Made by a program: the position numbers and the translations under genes. This document shows, in pieces, positions 1 to 9,628 of a stretch of 64,000 nt of DNA (position 1 is the stretch's first letter; each line of letters opens with the position of its first letter). The stretch lies in contig WFVD01000015.1 of assembly GCA_015491865.1 (NCBI GenBank), positions 248,001 through 312,000 of the forward strand, in the 5' to 3' direction. Below the pieces are notes generated by a model. That model made no database searches. It worked only from the letters and a program-made list of their open reading frames with translations, and was not told where the DNA came from. This DNA is from Gammaproteobacteria bacterium (lineage in GTDB: Bacteria > Pseudomonadota > Gammaproteobacteria > SZUA-140).

Positions 1-304
1 ATAGATGGCGGCAACATCTTGCATGACGATAATGAAAAACACTCTCTCCATACCCACTAACCACAACGCACTTCCGCGCGACATCAACCACCCTTTCTTG
101 ACAGGCGTGAATCAAATCGTTAACTTGATTTTCATCTTCACATCAGGAAACCGCTGATTAACACCCTTTTAATCCATACAATATTGCATATTTACGTGCC
201 AGCATTTGAGAAAACTACTACGTCATTTTAAAGGCATTCAGTAACAAAAGGAGATGTGATAGCGACTTAAATAGATTGGTTATCCAGTAACCAGGAGGTA
301 TTCA
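1..304. other. Gene-free left edge and leader of the PhoD-like gene
   Basis: No open frame with a recognisable product is visible in the first 304 bases. A TTGACA lies at 98-103, but the hexamer 17 nt downstream (TAACTT) is a poor -10, so no promoter is called. No convincing Pho box was seen, although a phosphatase follows. A strong Shine-Dalgarno, AGGAGG at 293-298, serves the GTG start at 305. The left part could hold the end of a gene lying outside the window. Confidence 0.5.
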
Positions 305-1792
305 GTGAGCGATCGATCAACTAACACCAGCCAGTGGTCTCTTGTGGTGCAGCGTGTAACCTCAGAGAGTGTTGAAGTATGGGTGGGCACACTTTTCCCA
401 ACCCTGAAAAAACCAGATCTCGCGCGTGTTGAACTGATCCTGCCCGATGGTAGCAAGCGTACTAAGCGTATTACTAAAACGGACTGGCAGCGCCCGTTTG
501 ATAAAATGAAACAACGCTTTTACAAAGTCGTTAAATTCAATAAGCTCGAAGCGGGCAAACGTTACAAACTGAACTTCATCCGTCGCATTGAAGCAGTCGG
601 TCGTCAGATCCCTCAATCGTGGCAACACCTTCGCAGCGGTACTTTCACCACACTGCCCAACAGGATACCGCTTAAAGGTAAAAAACCGTTTACCATCGCA
701 CTTGGGAGCTGTTTCTATAATCACCGTGATGGTGGGCGTGCTGCGGCAGCCTATAAAGCACTCTACCAACACGGGTCAGAAAATGTCCGCCCTGATATCA
801 CATTTCTAACCGGCGACCAGGTCTACCTCGATATCGGTTTCGACTCACTCTCACTAATACCCAGTGAGATCCGCCAACGAGTTGCAGATGACTACGCCCT
901 GCACTGGCAGGCAATGGGCAGTATTTTGAGCAGCGGTGGCACCTGGATGCTACCCGATGACCATGAGTTCTGGAATGATTATCCATTTTACAAATCGGCC
1001 ATCCCGCAACTACAGGCACTGCGCCTGCGGCATGTGCGCAAGGCGTGGGATGCTGTCGCAACAGATGGTGTGCAGAATGTTCAATGCAGCGCAGGCTTTG
1101 AGACCTTTACCATCGGCAAGGATCTCTCTGTCTGTATCGCAGACTTTCGATCGTTCCGAGATGATCACGGCTTCACCACCCCGGCCATCCTCAATAAGAT
1201 AAAAAAATGGGCGGGCGGACTGGCTTCGCCTGGGGTCTTTGTGGTATCGCAACCTTTGATTGTGGAAGAGAATAAGAGTGAGAAAAACCTGCTCAGCTAT
1301 AAACAACAGTATGCAGAGCTGTTACAGGCCTTTTCGACAAGTGGTCATGACATCGTATTGATGAGTGGTGATGTTCACTTTGGGCGCATCTCCACCACGC
1401 AGCTGGGCAACAAAAAGAAAGGGCCGAGGCTGATTGAGATCATCGCTTCACCACTTTCAAATCTCACCTATTTAAATGGCATTGCAACCGACAAACCCAA
1501 ATCGAAACCCGTTAAGTTTCCGGCACCCGAGGTGTGCAGACTCAACGGCTGGAAGCCTGTTAAAGTCACCTACAATAAGCTCTATCAGGTCAGCACCAAA
1601 AGGGGAAATATCTTTTCCCCCTATCCCCGTACTAAAACACGCGAACATTTTATGACGATCAGCTTTAGCCGCAACACAGCCACAGGCACCATTGATCTCA
1701 GCGCTAATGCGTGGCGGGTTCGCGAAACCCGAGGCATCAAACTGATTCCAGTTAAGGACTTTCAGCGCACTTTCACATTCAAACTCAAATAA
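305..1792 (+). CDS. PhoD-like metallophosphatase
   Basis: This 495-residue protein belongs to the PhoD (alkaline phosphatase D-like) metallophosphatase family, whose members hydrolyse phosphate mono- or diesters using a dinuclear metal centre. The metal-binding blocks appear in order: LGSC near residue 132, LTGDQVYLD near 168, DDHEFWNDYP near 218 and MSGDVHFGR near 351. The first ~120 residues resemble the beta-sandwich that precedes the catalytic domain in PhoD. No signal peptide or Tat motif is evident at the chosen start, unlike Bacillus PhoD, so a cytoplasmic location is possible. The GTG start at 305 is supported by AGGAGG 6 nt upstream. The next gene follows after 33 nt on the same strand and is probably co-transcribed. 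The family is clear; the substrate is unknown. Confidence 0.85.
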   Translation: MSDRSTNTSQWSLVVQRVTSESVEVWVGTLFPTLKKPDLARVELILPDGSKRTKRITKTDWQRPFDKMKQRFYKVVKFNKLEAGKRYKLNFIRRIEAVGRQIPQSWQHLRSGTFTTLPNRIPLKGKKPFTIALGSCFYNHRDGGRAAAAYKALYQHGSENVRPDITFLTGDQVYLDIGFDSLSLIPSEIRQRVADDYALHWQAMGSILSSGGTWMLPDDHEFWNDYPFYKSAIPQLQALRLRHVRKAWDAVATDGVQNVQCSAGFETFTIGKDLSVCIADFRSFRDDHGFTTPAILNKIKKWAGGLASPGVFVVSQPLIVEENKSEKNLLSYKQQYAELLQAFSTSGHDIVLMSGDVHFGRISTTQLGNKKKGPRLIEIIASPLSNLTYLNGIATDKPKSKPVKFPAPEVCRLNGWKPVKVTYNKLYQVSTKRGNIFSPYPRTKTREHFMTISFSRNTATGTIDLSANAWRVRETRGIKLIPVKDFQRTFTFKLK

Positions 1793-1825
1793 GGATCACA
1801 CCACGCTATTACCAGGGAGAATCAC

Positions 1826-2746
1826 ATGAAGAGCGATACTCTGCCATCGGAACAGGAGCATATCACCAGCCTGACGGGTTTTTTAAAAAATGTTATGCGT
1901 CTTGCCGTCTACGCAGTAGAGAATGGAGTATTGCCAGACAATATACAGATGGATGAGCTATACCGCATGTGGGAGACAAAGGTCGTACATAAAAAAGCGC
2001 TCTGCGATGAGGACATCCTCTATCTGCAAAACTGCTACGTACTGCTCAGCCGACAGCTCGCACCAATAACGGCCATCAGCCTGCGAGCAACAGAGTGTAA
2101 GCCGAATAGTATCAGCAAAGACCATATGGGTACCGATGCAGGAATCCACGTGCGCCACATGTGGTTTGCCTCCTTTACCGCCTTGGCGACCATTGTGTTA
2201 ATGAACATCTACCAATATATGTTTGAACAAAATGCTGCCGTCTGGGCCACCAGTAACCCTGCCATGTTCAACAATGGAAATTACCTCTACGCACTGTTCA
2301 CCACCCTGACCCCATTTATGTATGGCGCCTTTGGTGCCTCCGTTTTTCTCCTGCGCCAGGCAGAGACACAGCTGAGAGAGCGCACCTTTGACCCAAGACG
2401 GCTGCCCGAATTCCGTAACCGTCTCGTGCTGGGTACGCTGAGTGGCGGGGTGATCGTACTGCTCTATAGCAGCGGCGGGATTGCAGAGACCGATATCAAA
2501 ATTACCGAAGCGGCACTCGGGTTTATCGGCGGCTACAGTATCGATCTACTCTTTTCGCTGCTCGACCGAATCGTCAACGCGCTTAAACCGACAGAGAAAA
2601 CGACCACCTACCCCGCTGTCGCGCCTGCTACCGTGATCACGCCACCAACAAAGCGAAAACGAAGCGTTAGCAGCAGAGAGGAGAAAGAGCTCCCCCCGCA
2701 GCTTAAACCGGTCACCAAAAAAGAGAGCGACAGCGGCGTAGCCTAG
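1826..2746 (+). CDS. Unrecognised integral membrane protein
   Basis: I do not recognise this 306-residue protein. A soluble N-terminal part of about 110 residues is followed by four hydrophobic segments near 111-132, 152-175, 200-215 and 229-246, then a basic, hydrophilic tail of about 50 residues rich in Lys, Arg and Glu that is probably cytoplasmic. AGGGAG precedes the ATG at 1826. It lies 33 nt behind the PhoD-like gene and is likely in the same transcript, which suggests a membrane partner or a separate envelope role; no function is inferred. Its end faces the end of cysS across only 28 nt, with no obvious terminator between them. Confidence 0.7.
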   Translation: MKSDTLPSEQEHITSLTGFLKNVMRLAVYAVENGVLPDNIQMDELYRMWETKVVHKKALCDEDILYLQNCYVLLSRQLAPITAISLRATECKPNSISKDHMGTDAGIHVRHMWFASFTALATIVLMNIYQYMFEQNAAVWATSNPAMFNNGNYLYALFTTLTPFMYGAFGASVFLLRQAETQLRERTFDPRRLPEFRNRLVLGTLSGGVIVLLYSSGGIAETDIKITEAALGFIGGYSIDLLFSLLDRIVNALKPTEKTTTYPAVAPATVITPPTKRKRSVSSREEKELPPQLKPVTKKESDSGVA

Positions 2747-2774
2747 CGGTCGCCCGGGGAGAGCAGAAAGTGCA

Positions 2775-4160
2775 TCAGATGCGTCGCCAGCGACTTCCTC
2801 CTGCACCATCTTCGACGATCACCCCTTGCGCCTGCAGTTCATCACGAATGCGGTCTGCCTCGCCCCACTGCTTCGTCTGTTTGGCCTCGATGCGCTGCTG
2901 AATCAATGTTTCGATCTGCTCATCACTCAACCCATCATCACCGGCACTCCCCTTTAAAAAGGCCTCTGCATCCCCCTGCAGCAGGCCGATAACACCCGCC
3001 AGATAACGAAGATTGCCTGCCAGTTGCGAAGCCAGTGGCGCATCCTGATCGGCTCTGGCCCGATTGAGTGCCGTCACCATCTCAAACAAAACGGCCAGCG
3101 CCTCTGGCGTGTTGAAATCGTCATCCATCGCCGCACAAAACCGCTGCTGGTATTCACCACCATCACTCACTGCCGCAGCATCGATACCGCGTAGCGCAGT
3201 ATAAAAACGTTCCAGCGCCAGTTTTGCGCCATCAAGGTTCTGGTCGGCATAATTCAGAGGGCTTCGATAATGGCTGGCAAGAATAAAGTACCGAATCACT
3301 TCTGGCGCATACGTTTTCAACACTTCACGCAGCGTAAAGAAATTGCCCAGCGATTTGGACATCTTCTCTTCATTGATCTGCACAAAACCGTTGTGAATCC
3401 AGTAATTGACAAACTGGCAACCAGTCGCCGCCTCACTCTGCGCGATCTCATTTTCGTGATGAGGGAACTGCAGGTCGAGACCACCGCCATGGATATCGAA
3501 ATGGTCGCCGAGGCAATCGGTCGACATCGCTGAACATTCGATATGCCACCCCGGGCGGCCACTGCCCCACGGCGATGCCCAGCTCGGCTCGTCCGGTTTT
3601 GCTGACTTCCATAAAACAAAGTCGAGCGGATCCGTTTTTGCGCTATTCACATCGACCCGCTCGCCAGCACGCAACGCCTCCGTGCGCTTGCCGGATAACT
3701 GGCCGTATGACGTAAAACGGCTGACATCATAGTAAACATCCCCGTTATCGCCTGCATATGCGTAACCCTTTTCAACCAGAGTCTCGATCATCTGGATGAT
3801 CTGTGCCATCGAGGTGGTGGCACACGGTTCCATATCGGGCGGCAACACCCCCAGTGCGGCCGCATCTTCGCGCATCGCCGCAATAAAGCGTGATGTCAGC
3901 TGCTCGATCGGCTCGCCATTTTCATGGGCTCTCGCGATGATTTTATCGTCAATATCGGTGATGTTACGCACATATGTCAGCTCATAGCCGCTTTCACGCA
4001 GGTAACGAGCAATCACATCAAACACGACCAGCACGCGCGCATGCCCCACATGACAGTAGTCGTAGACGGTCATCCCGCAGACATACATGCGAACCTTTCC
4101 TGGCTCTATCGGGATAAAGCACTCTTTTTTATTATTAAGCGTGTTGTAGATCTGCAACAT
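2775..4160 (-). CDS. cysS: Cysteinyl-tRNA synthetase
   Basis: Class I aminoacyl-tRNA synthetase that charges tRNA-Cys with cysteine in the cytoplasm. The 461 residues match the usual length. HVGH at residues 37-40 is the HIGH ATP-binding signature and KMSKS lies near 266-270. The zinc ligands that discriminate cysteine are visible as Cys28 (VCGMTVYD), the Cys of WHIECS near 209 and the His-Glu of FPHHENE near 234. The C-terminal anticodon-binding extension is present and ends in a short basic tail. The Shine-Dalgarno before the ATG at 4160 is weak. A perfect TATAAT about 57 nt upstream of the start gives a plausible promoter. Confidence 0.97.
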   Translation of the reverse strand: MLQIYNTLNNKKECFIPIEPGKVRMYVCGMTVYDYCHVGHARVLVVFDVIARYLRESGYELTYVRNITDIDDKIIARAHENGEPIEQLTSRFIAAMREDAAALGVLPPDMEPCATTSMAQIIQMIETLVEKGYAYAGDNGDVYYDVSRFTSYGQLSGKRTEALRAGERVDVNSAKTDPLDFVLWKSAKPDEPSWASPWGSGRPGWHIECSAMSTDCLGDHFDIHGGGLDLQFPHHENEIAQSEAATGCQFVNYWIHNGFVQINEEKMSKSLGNFFTLREVLKTYAPEVIRYFILASHYRSPLNYADQNLDGAKLALERFYTALRGIDAAAVSDGGEYQQRFCAAMDDDFNTPEALAVLFEMVTALNRARADQDAPLASQLAGNLRYLAGVIGLLQGDAEAFLKGSAGDDGLSDEQIETLIQQRIEAKQTKQWGEADRIRDELQAQGVIVEDGAGGSRWRRI

Positions 4161-4216
4161 AATTTCGTGGTTTTTCTTCTAGTTAGTTTAAGGGGCTATC
4201 AAGTGACAGGCGGCTT

Positions 4217-4245
4217 ATTATACGCTTATCAGTAGCCTCAGGCAG
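4217..4245 (-). promoter_or_regulatory. Candidate sigma-70 promoter of cysS
   Basis: On the minus strand a perfect TATAAT (4217-4222) is preceded, 17 nt upstream, by CTGCCT (4240-4245), which matches TTGACA at three of six positions. Transcription would start near 4210 and leave an untranslated leader of about 50 nt. Confidence 0.45.
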
Positions 4246-4881
4246 CACAGTGGCCTTACAAAATAGACGATCGGAACAGATCTTGCCTTCAGCTATTGAA
4301 GGGGTTATTACACCATGAATCTGACGAATACCTACAAGGTGCTCAATCTACAGGAAAAACCGCCAACCCAACCCTCATGAGTGCTAATCCAGATTGCCGC
4401 CTCCCACCTCTGAATGAATCCGTACAAAGAATATGGCTATATGCGCTCTCTGTTATTAACCCTCTAAATCTATTGATAAAAAATATTGAAGAAATCGCGC
4501 GAGCTTCCGATGCTATAAAACAAATGCCTATTTTAGGTGAGCGCTAGCTTGTGTTATCAGCGGAAGATATCAAATTGCGGAAAAAAGGGATCAAGGCATG
4601 CTGGATGAAAAAGAAATGACCACAATACAATCAGAAACCACCGCTCATCCATTGCAGCTAAACCGTGTTTCACTCATGGGTGCAGCTGCACCGCTGCCAA
4701 AGTTGGGTGATAAGGGGAGAATAGAGCATGGAATTGATCGCACGGGAGGGGCCGCTCGCTTGCTCAGTGGTAAAGCACAGCGGAGCTCACACCATCAAAA
4801 ACACACGGTGCTGGCCGATAGCATTCAGCAGCCCGTCAGCCCATTAAAGTCAACGGGGTTTCAAAACGAGGTACATGTAGC
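4246..4881. other. Gap between cysS and aer; no convincing gene
   Basis: Two plus-strand open frames (4296-4547, 83 codons; 4598-4885, 95 codons) fit here, but neither has a good ribosome site, a recognisable domain or protein-like composition. The second overlaps the aer start as ATGA, so translational coupling is conceivable. Against it, the best candidate sigma-28 promoter of aer lies inside this frame. I treat both as probably non-coding. Confidence 0.4.
4795..4821 (+). promoter_or_regulatory. Weak candidate sigma-28 (FliA) promoter of aer
   Basis: GCCGATAG at 4814-4821 matches the sigma-28 -10 element (GCCGATAA) at seven of eight positions. At the exact 11-nt spacing, TCAAAAAC (4795-4802) is a poor -35, matching three of eight. 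The predicted start near 4828 is 54 nt before the aer ATG. E. coli aer is FliA-dependent, which makes the site plausible, but the -35 element is weak. Confidence 0.35.
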
Positions 4882-6450
4882 ATGAAGATGAATCTACCCA
4901 TCACGGATCATGAAATCGATTACAGTAGCGACAGTGTCATCGTCTCTACAACCGACCTCAAGGGCGCACTTACCTACGCCAATGATGACTTCATTAAGAT
5001 AAGCGGTTTTAGCAAGGAAGAGCTGATCGGTAAAAACCACAACCTGGTGCGCCACCCCGACGTTCCCCCAGCCGCCTTTGCTGACCTGTGGCAGACGCTC
5101 CATGATGGCAAGGCGTGGATGGGTATTGTAAAGAATCGCTGTAAAAATGGAGATTATTACTGGGTCGATGCCTATGTCACACCCATCTTTGAAGGTGAGA
5201 CGATCGTGGGCTACCAGTCTGTTCGCGTCAAACCAGCGCGAGCAGATGTGGCGCGAGCAGAAAAACTCTACAAACAGCTCAGCGATGGGAAGACCCCCAG
5301 GTTAACACCGCTACTCTCAATGGCTAATCAGCTGCTGGCTGGCTTTGCACTTATCCTTACGGCTATTTATGGCGTGTTATTTTTTACTTCCGCACTCTCT
5401 CCGGCTTTATTGGCAGCCACTGCACTCCCCGCGCTGGGAGCCGCTTTTCTACTGACAAGGTTCATTACGCGACCACTGAGAAAACTACAGGAGACGGCGC
5501 ACACTGTTGTCAATAACCCGGTGATGCAAGCTGTCTATAGTGGTGCCATTGATGAGACTGGCGCATCACAACTCGCAATGCGTATGCTTCAGGCGAGACT
5601 CCGCACCGTCATTGGCCGCATCACAGACTCTGCTGACAACCTGAATGAGCTCTCAATCCAGACTGCAACCACCGTCGAGCAGGCGGCCCAGGGAGTGAAG
5701 ACTCAGCAGTCGGAGACTGACCAGGTCGCCACTGCCATGAATGAGATGGCAGCTACTGTGCATGAAGTTGCTCGAAATGCTGAAGAGGCGGCAAATGCCT
5801 CTCAACACGCCAAGGCGAAAGCGGACAATGGGCATCAGGTGATGAGTGAGATCATCGATTCAATTAATACACTTGCCCGTGAGGTCGAATGTGCAGCCGA
5901 GGTCATTCAGGGGGTCGAAGGACAGAGCAATCAGATTGGCGCCATCCTGCAGGTCATTAAAGACATTGCAGAGCAGACTAACCTGCTCGCGCTGAATGCT
6001 GCCATCGAAGCGGCACGTGCAGGCGACCAGGGAAGAGGGTTTGCCGTTGTGGCAGATGAGGTCCGCACCCTGGCTCAGCGTACTCAGCAATCGACTGAAG
6101 AGATTCACAACATGATCAGCCAGCTTCAGGAGGGAACCAAGAATGCTGTCGGTGTCATGGAAGCGGGCCGCGAGCAGGCCAACGTCAGCGTCACCAATGC
6201 GGCGCGTGGTGGCGAGTTACTTGACACCATCACCGACTCAATCAATACCATTACCGATATGAATACTCAGATTGCGAGTGCAGCCGAAGAACAGAGCGCC
6301 GTAGCAGAAGAGATTAACCGTAACATTATCAATATCAGCCAGGTGACTCAGGAGGCTGCACAGGGTGCCGAGATAACACTTAGCGCCAACAAAGAGCTCA
6401 CTTCAATGATTAATGAGTTTGACAATATGAGTAAACAGTTTGGCCGCTAA
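4882..6450 (+). CDS. aer: Aer-type aerotaxis receptor (PAS-TM-MCP)
   Basis: This 522-residue energy/oxygen taxis receptor probably signals through CheA-CheW. Residues ~10-120 form an Aer-like PAS domain with the characteristic NLVRHPDVP at 54-62; in E. coli this domain binds FAD and reports redox state. A hydrophobic hairpin at ~150-193 anchors the protein with both ends in the cytoplasm, followed by a short HAMP-like linker. The C-terminal half is a methyl-accepting coiled coil whose conserved tip [20 protein letters not shown] is intact. GAGG about 10 nt before the ATG supports the start; a second Met two codons later is an alternative. It ends 13 nt before the convergent DUF2237 gene. FAD binding is inferred from the family. 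Confidence 0.88.
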   Translation: MKMNLPITDHEIDYSSDSVIVSTTDLKGALTYANDDFIKISGFSKEELIGKNHNLVRHPDVPPAAFADLWQTLHDGKAWMGIVKNRCKNGDYYWVDAYVTPIFEGETIVGYQSVRVKPARADVARAEKLYKQLSDGKTPRLTPLLSMANQLLAGFALILTAIYGVLFFTSALSPALLAATALPALGAAFLLTRFITRPLRKLQETAHTVVNNPVMQAVYSGAIDETGASQLAMRMLQARLRTVIGRITDSADNLNELSIQTATTVEQAAQGVKTQQSETDQVATAMNEMAATVHEVARNAEEAANASQHAKAKADNGHQVMSEIIDSINTLAREVECAAEVIQGVEGQSNQIGAILQVIKDIAEQTNLLALNAAIEAARAGDQGRGFAVVADEVRTLAQRTQQSTEEIHNMISQLQEGTKNAVGVMEAGREQANVSVTNAARGGELLDTITDSINTITDMNTQIASAAEEQSAVAEEINRNIINISQVTQEAAQGAEITLSANKELTSMINEFDNMSKQFGR

Positions 6451-6463
6451 CCGCATCGCACTG

Positions 6464-6850
6464 TCAGTTCAGGTCAACCGCGTATTGCCGTAATGTCTCC
6501 AGCGAGATCAGCGCTAGCGCTTTTTTATGGGTGCGCGTTAGAAACACCTTCGGGGCCATGCCATCTTCATGCGCCTCCAACCAGCGCGAGGCACACAGAC
6601 ACCAGTTATCCCCCGCCTTTAAACCGCTAAAACCGTGCTCGGGCATCGGTGTAGAGAGATCATTCCCCTTGAATCGAGAATACTCAAGAAACTCAACCGA
6701 CATCTGTACACAGACGGTATGTGAGCCAAAATCCTCTTCACAGGTGTTACAACAGCCATCGCGGAAAAACCCTGTCACCGGGCTATCTCCACACAACAGC
6801 AGTGGTTCATCAAAAACATTTACCGAAGGCTCTATCGCTACTTCACTCAT
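6464..6850 (-). CDS. DUF2237 family protein
   Basis: This 128-residue protein belongs to the DUF2237 family of small cytoplasmic bacterial proteins of unknown function. The family signatures are visible in order: PVTGFFRDGCCNTCEEDFG near residues 24-42, HTVCVQM, a GNDLSTP block, GLKAGDNWCLCASRW and a final APKVFLTRTH. Several cysteines (the CC pair, the Cys of HTVC and the CxC of WCLC) are conserved in the family and suggest metal binding or redox chemistry, though this is unproven. AGGAAG lies 8-10 nt before the ATG. It is divergent from the PsiE-like gene and convergent with aer across 13 nt. Confidence 0.85.
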   Translation of the reverse strand: MSEVAIEPSVNVFDEPLLLCGDSPVTGFFRDGCCNTCEEDFGSHTVCVQMSVEFLEYSRFKGNDLSTPMPEHGFSGLKAGDNWCLCASRWLEAHEDGMAPKVFLTRTHKKALALISLETLRQYAVDLN

Positions 6851-6993
6851 TAACGCTTCCTAAAGTTGACAGTAAAAAGCGCATCATAACGGAGTTATGG
6901 GTGCAGGTTAAGCGGCAATCATATAGCCCTTAAAATCATAAGCGAGTACTATCTGCACAGATAAGTAGACCAAACAGCATGAGAGAGAGCACG

Positions 6994-7470
6994 ATGGATA
7001 AAAACAAACTGGCCCATTCAAACAGCAAAGGGTTACAACGGCTCAAAGAACTGTGGCCTGAGCTAACGCTATTCGAACGCTTTGAGTATGTAATCACACT
7101 GATTGTTAGCCTGGTACTTGCACTGATTATTGTGGTTGCACTGTTAACCCTGCTCGAAAATATCTATCAAATGGTTATCGCGCAATTTGATGGCGGCGTT
7201 GACTACAAAATGTTTCAGATCACTTTTGGCATGCTGCTGACACTGCTGATCGCGCTTGAATTCCGCAATTCGATTGACGCGATCCTGGAGGGAAAAGGGT
7301 TACTGGTACAGGTTAAGATTGTGGTACTGATCGCCATCATTGCACTCGCCAGGAAATTCCTGGTGATGGACCCCAAGGAGTTTGAGCCGATGATGATCGC
7401 CGCCTTTGCGCTCGTCACCCTCTCACTCGGTGTTGTCTACTGGCTACTCGCAAAAAAGCAAACGTTATAG
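6994..7470 (+). CDS. PsiE-like inner-membrane protein
   Basis: A small membrane protein (158 residues from the preferred start) resembling the PsiE phosphate-starvation-inducible family. Four hydrophobic helices are visible, near residues 33-57, 73-90, 101-118 and 130-150. The LLIALEFRNSI and VLIAIIALARKFLVMD stretches are characteristic of this family. Its biochemical role is unknown. The open frame extends upstream to an ATG at 6979, but only the ATG at 6994 has a purine-rich ribosome site (GAGAGAG) at suitable distance, so 6994 is chosen. It ends 6 nt before the convergent RluA-family gene. Confidence 0.75.
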   Translation: MDKNKLAHSNSKGLQRLKELWPELTLFERFEYVITLIVSLVLALIIVVALLTLLENIYQMVIAQFDGGVDYKMFQITFGMLLTLLIALEFRNSIDAILEGKGLLVQVKIVVLIAIIALARKFLVMDPKEFEPMMIAAFALVTLSLGVVYWLLAKKQTL

Positions 7471-7476
7471 ATAGCC

Positions 7477-8316
7477 TCATAATACAGGAAGTAACTCATC
7501 TGCCAGAGTGTATCGGCGCTGCTGACCACTCAGGGGACATTTAAAGGCGAGATAACAGGCGGTCAGTTGCAGCGCTTCTTTATCTCCGCCCGATCCATAA
7601 AGGCGATCCCCCACAACAGCGTGACCGCTCTCTGAGAGGTGACGCCTGATCTGGTGTTTTCGTCCCGTCTCAATCTGTACTGATAACAATGAGCGCTGTT
7701 GCAGTGGGTCAAAAGTGATGCGCGTCACATGAGATGTTGCCTCCTTACCATCAATCTGACTGGAAAGCGTAAAGGGCGCTGCTGTTTCCGGGAACTCGCC
7801 ATGCACCACCACCCGGTAGCACTTTTCAATAGCACGAGACTGAAAAAGGCTCGACAAAGCTGCCGCTGCCCGCTTTGTGTGGCCCACCAGAATCAGGCCG
7901 GATGCGGCACGGTCAAGTCGATGGATAATAAAACTCGAGCGCTGCGGGCTAAGGTGCTGCTCGGCCCAGCGGCTGACGGTACAGTGGTCGCCCCACTTAC
8001 TGCCCTGCGATAACAGCCCACAGGGCTTGTACCATAGACTGTACGCCCCCTCATCAGCCAGCAGTGTCGGTGCAACAGGGGTACTCATCAAGACACGCTC
8101 ATCGTAGTAAAAATCTATTTGATCTCCTGCCCGTAACACCTTTTTTACACGACGCAGACGCCGGCAAGAACCTCGGCTGGTTAACCATACCGCTCCCCGC
8201 TGCATCGCCATTTTGATGCGCTGCCGGGATAATCCAGAGAGTTCTGCCAATACCGCCACCGTATTCACGGAGCTATCCTTCACATCGTAATGAAATTCGG
8301 AACGTGAACCATTCAT
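7477..8316 (-). CDS. RluA-family pseudouridine synthase
   Basis: Converts specific uridines to pseudouridine in rRNA or tRNA. The catalytic block HRLDRAASGL, carrying the essential aspartate, is near residues 130-139. An S4-like RNA-binding segment fills the N-terminus (SRQRIKMAMQRGAVWL and a basic patch), the usual RluA/C/D arrangement. The C-terminal motif QIETGRKHQIRRHL, which is family-typical, is present. The ATG at 8316 is preferred; a TTG four codons upstream (8328) is an alternative, and neither has a strong ribosome site. The target nucleotide cannot be deduced. It may be co-transcribed with the hydrolase-OsmC gene upstream. Confidence 0.88.
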   Translation of the reverse strand: MNGSRSEFHYDVKDSSVNTVAVLAELSGLSRQRIKMAMQRGAVWLTSRGSCRRLRRVKKVLRAGDQIDFYYDERVLMSTPVAPTLLADEGAYSLWYKPCGLLSQGSKWGDHCTVSRWAEQHLSPQRSSFIIHRLDRAASGLILVGHTKRAAAALSSLFQSRAIEKCYRVVVHGEFPETAAPFTLSSQIDGKEATSHVTRITFDPLQQRSLLSVQIETGRKHQIRRHLSESGHAVVGDRLYGSGGDKEALQLTACYLAFKCPLSGQQRRYTLADELLPVL

Positions 8317-8393
8317 GGCAGCTACCAAGCCTGACCGCGATATTTAAAAAAGAGCATCATGAGTTATCCATAGCCCGGGTCGACCAGAAATGG

Positions 8394-9611
8394 TCAGACA
8401 AGGCGTGTATTTACATTAACCTCAGCGCGCAGCGTGCGATGTACCGGACACCTGTCGGCAATCTCCAGCAGTCGTTGACGCTGTTCACCATCAAGATCAC
8501 CGAGCAGCTCTATTTCACGACTGATCAGATCAATCTTCACTTTCGTCCCCTCGCACTCGGAACAATCCTGACCATGCACCTTGCGGTGTTTAAGTTGCAC
8601 CTTAACCTCTTCCAGCGGCCATTGTTTTCGATCAGCGTACATACGCAGCGTCATTGCTGTGCATGCGCCCAGTGATGCCAGCAACAGATCATACGGCGAT
8701 GAACCCAGGTCACCCCCACCTAATGAAAGCGGCTCATCGGCTAACAGCAGATGGCCACGAGCATCGATTTCGGTATAGTAATGCTCACGCCCAATACTGG
8801 CGGTTACGATCCCATCCCCCGCCGGTAATGGCGGCGTTGACGGCTGCGCCCTGCAGAGATATTTTTCGGCCCATGAGGCGATCAACCCGCCGGCGTAACA
8901 GGCGTCCTGCTGGTGTGCTAACAGGTGTCCGGCATCATCGAGCGAGACAAAACTCTTTGGGTGCTGCGCCGCTTCAAAGATCCTGCCTGCATTATCCATC
9001 GTCACCGTCTCGTCATTCGAGGCGTGCAGCACCAGTAGCGCGCAACCCAGCTTTTTGATTGAATGACGTATCTTCACCCCCTGCACATCGTCCAGGAACT
9101 GCTGCTTCATTCGATATCGCTCCCCGCCAATCACCACCTCAGCCTCGCCATATTGCTCGATCAGCGCCTGCTCTTTTTTAAAGTGATGCAATACATGGTG
9201 TGGCTCATAAGGTGACCCGATCGTCACAACGCCCTTCACAGAAGAGATCTGGCTCGCGGCTGCCAATGCCGCGGTACCCCCCAGTGAATGACCGATCAGG
9301 ATTCCTGCCGACTGATACTCCGTTTCGAGGTAATGCGCTGCCGAGAGTAGATCGTCCACATTTGAAGTAAAATTAGTTTCAGAAAAATCACCTTCACTCT
9401 CACCCAGCCCGGTAAAATCGAAACGCAACACAGCGATGTGGCGCTGCGTCAGGGCACGGCTGATGTAATGTATCGCCTTGATGTTTTTGGTACAGGTAAA
9501 ACAGTGGGCAATGATTGCATAGCTCACCGGGTGGTTATCGAGCGGCATATCGAGCAGTGCCGCTAGCTGTTCGCCCGCGCGATTCCTGAAGAACACTTTT
9601 TTTGAACGCAT
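8394..9611 (-). CDS. Alpha/beta hydrolase-OsmC fusion protein
   Basis: A two-domain protein of 405 residues. The N-terminal ~250 residues are an alpha/beta hydrolase with the nucleophile elbow GHSLGG near 107-112, an Asp in HASNDETV and a His in DAGHLL completing a serine-hydrolase triad. The C-terminal ~140 residues are an OsmC-type domain with its two redox cysteines in SLGACTAM and DRCPVHRTL. OsmC proteins reduce organic hydroperoxides, so the fusion may act on lipid peroxides or their ester products. This architecture is known in proteobacteria. The open frame extends to 9677, but the ATG at 9611 follows AGGAGAGG, matches the usual family N-terminus and avoids overlap with the gene upstream, leaving 17 nt between them. 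Confidence 0.85.
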   Translation of the reverse strand: MRSKKVFFRNRAGEQLAALLDMPLDNHPVSYAIIAHCFTCTKNIKAIHYISRALTQRHIAVLRFDFTGLGESEGDFSETNFTSNVDDLLSAAHYLETEYQSAGILIGHSLGGTAALAAASQISSVKGVVTIGSPYEPHHVLHHFKKEQALIEQYGEAEVVIGGERYRMKQQFLDDVQGVKIRHSIKKLGCALLVLHASNDETVTMDNAGRIFEAAQHPKSFVSLDDAGHLLAHQQDACYAGGLIASWAEKYLCRAQPSTPPLPAGDGIVTASIGREHYYTEIDARGHLLLADEPLSLGGGDLGSSPYDLLLASLGACTAMTLRMYADRKQWPLEEVKVQLKHRKVHGQDCSECEGTKVKIDLISREIELLGDLDGEQRQRLLEIADRCPVHRTLRAEVNVNTRLV

Positions 9612-9628
9612 CAGGCTAATCCTCTCCT

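Noticed and set aside
98..126. TTGACA near the left edge as promoter of the PhoD-like gene
   Set aside because: The corresponding -10 (TAACTT) matches at only three positions.
4296..4547. 83-codon plus-strand frame between cysS and aer
   Set aside because: No ribosome site, no recognisable domain and composition unlike a protein; likely chance.
4598..4885. 95-codon frame overlapping the aer start
   Set aside because: Despite the ATGA overlap, it has a weak ribosome site, no domain, and contains the best aer promoter candidate.
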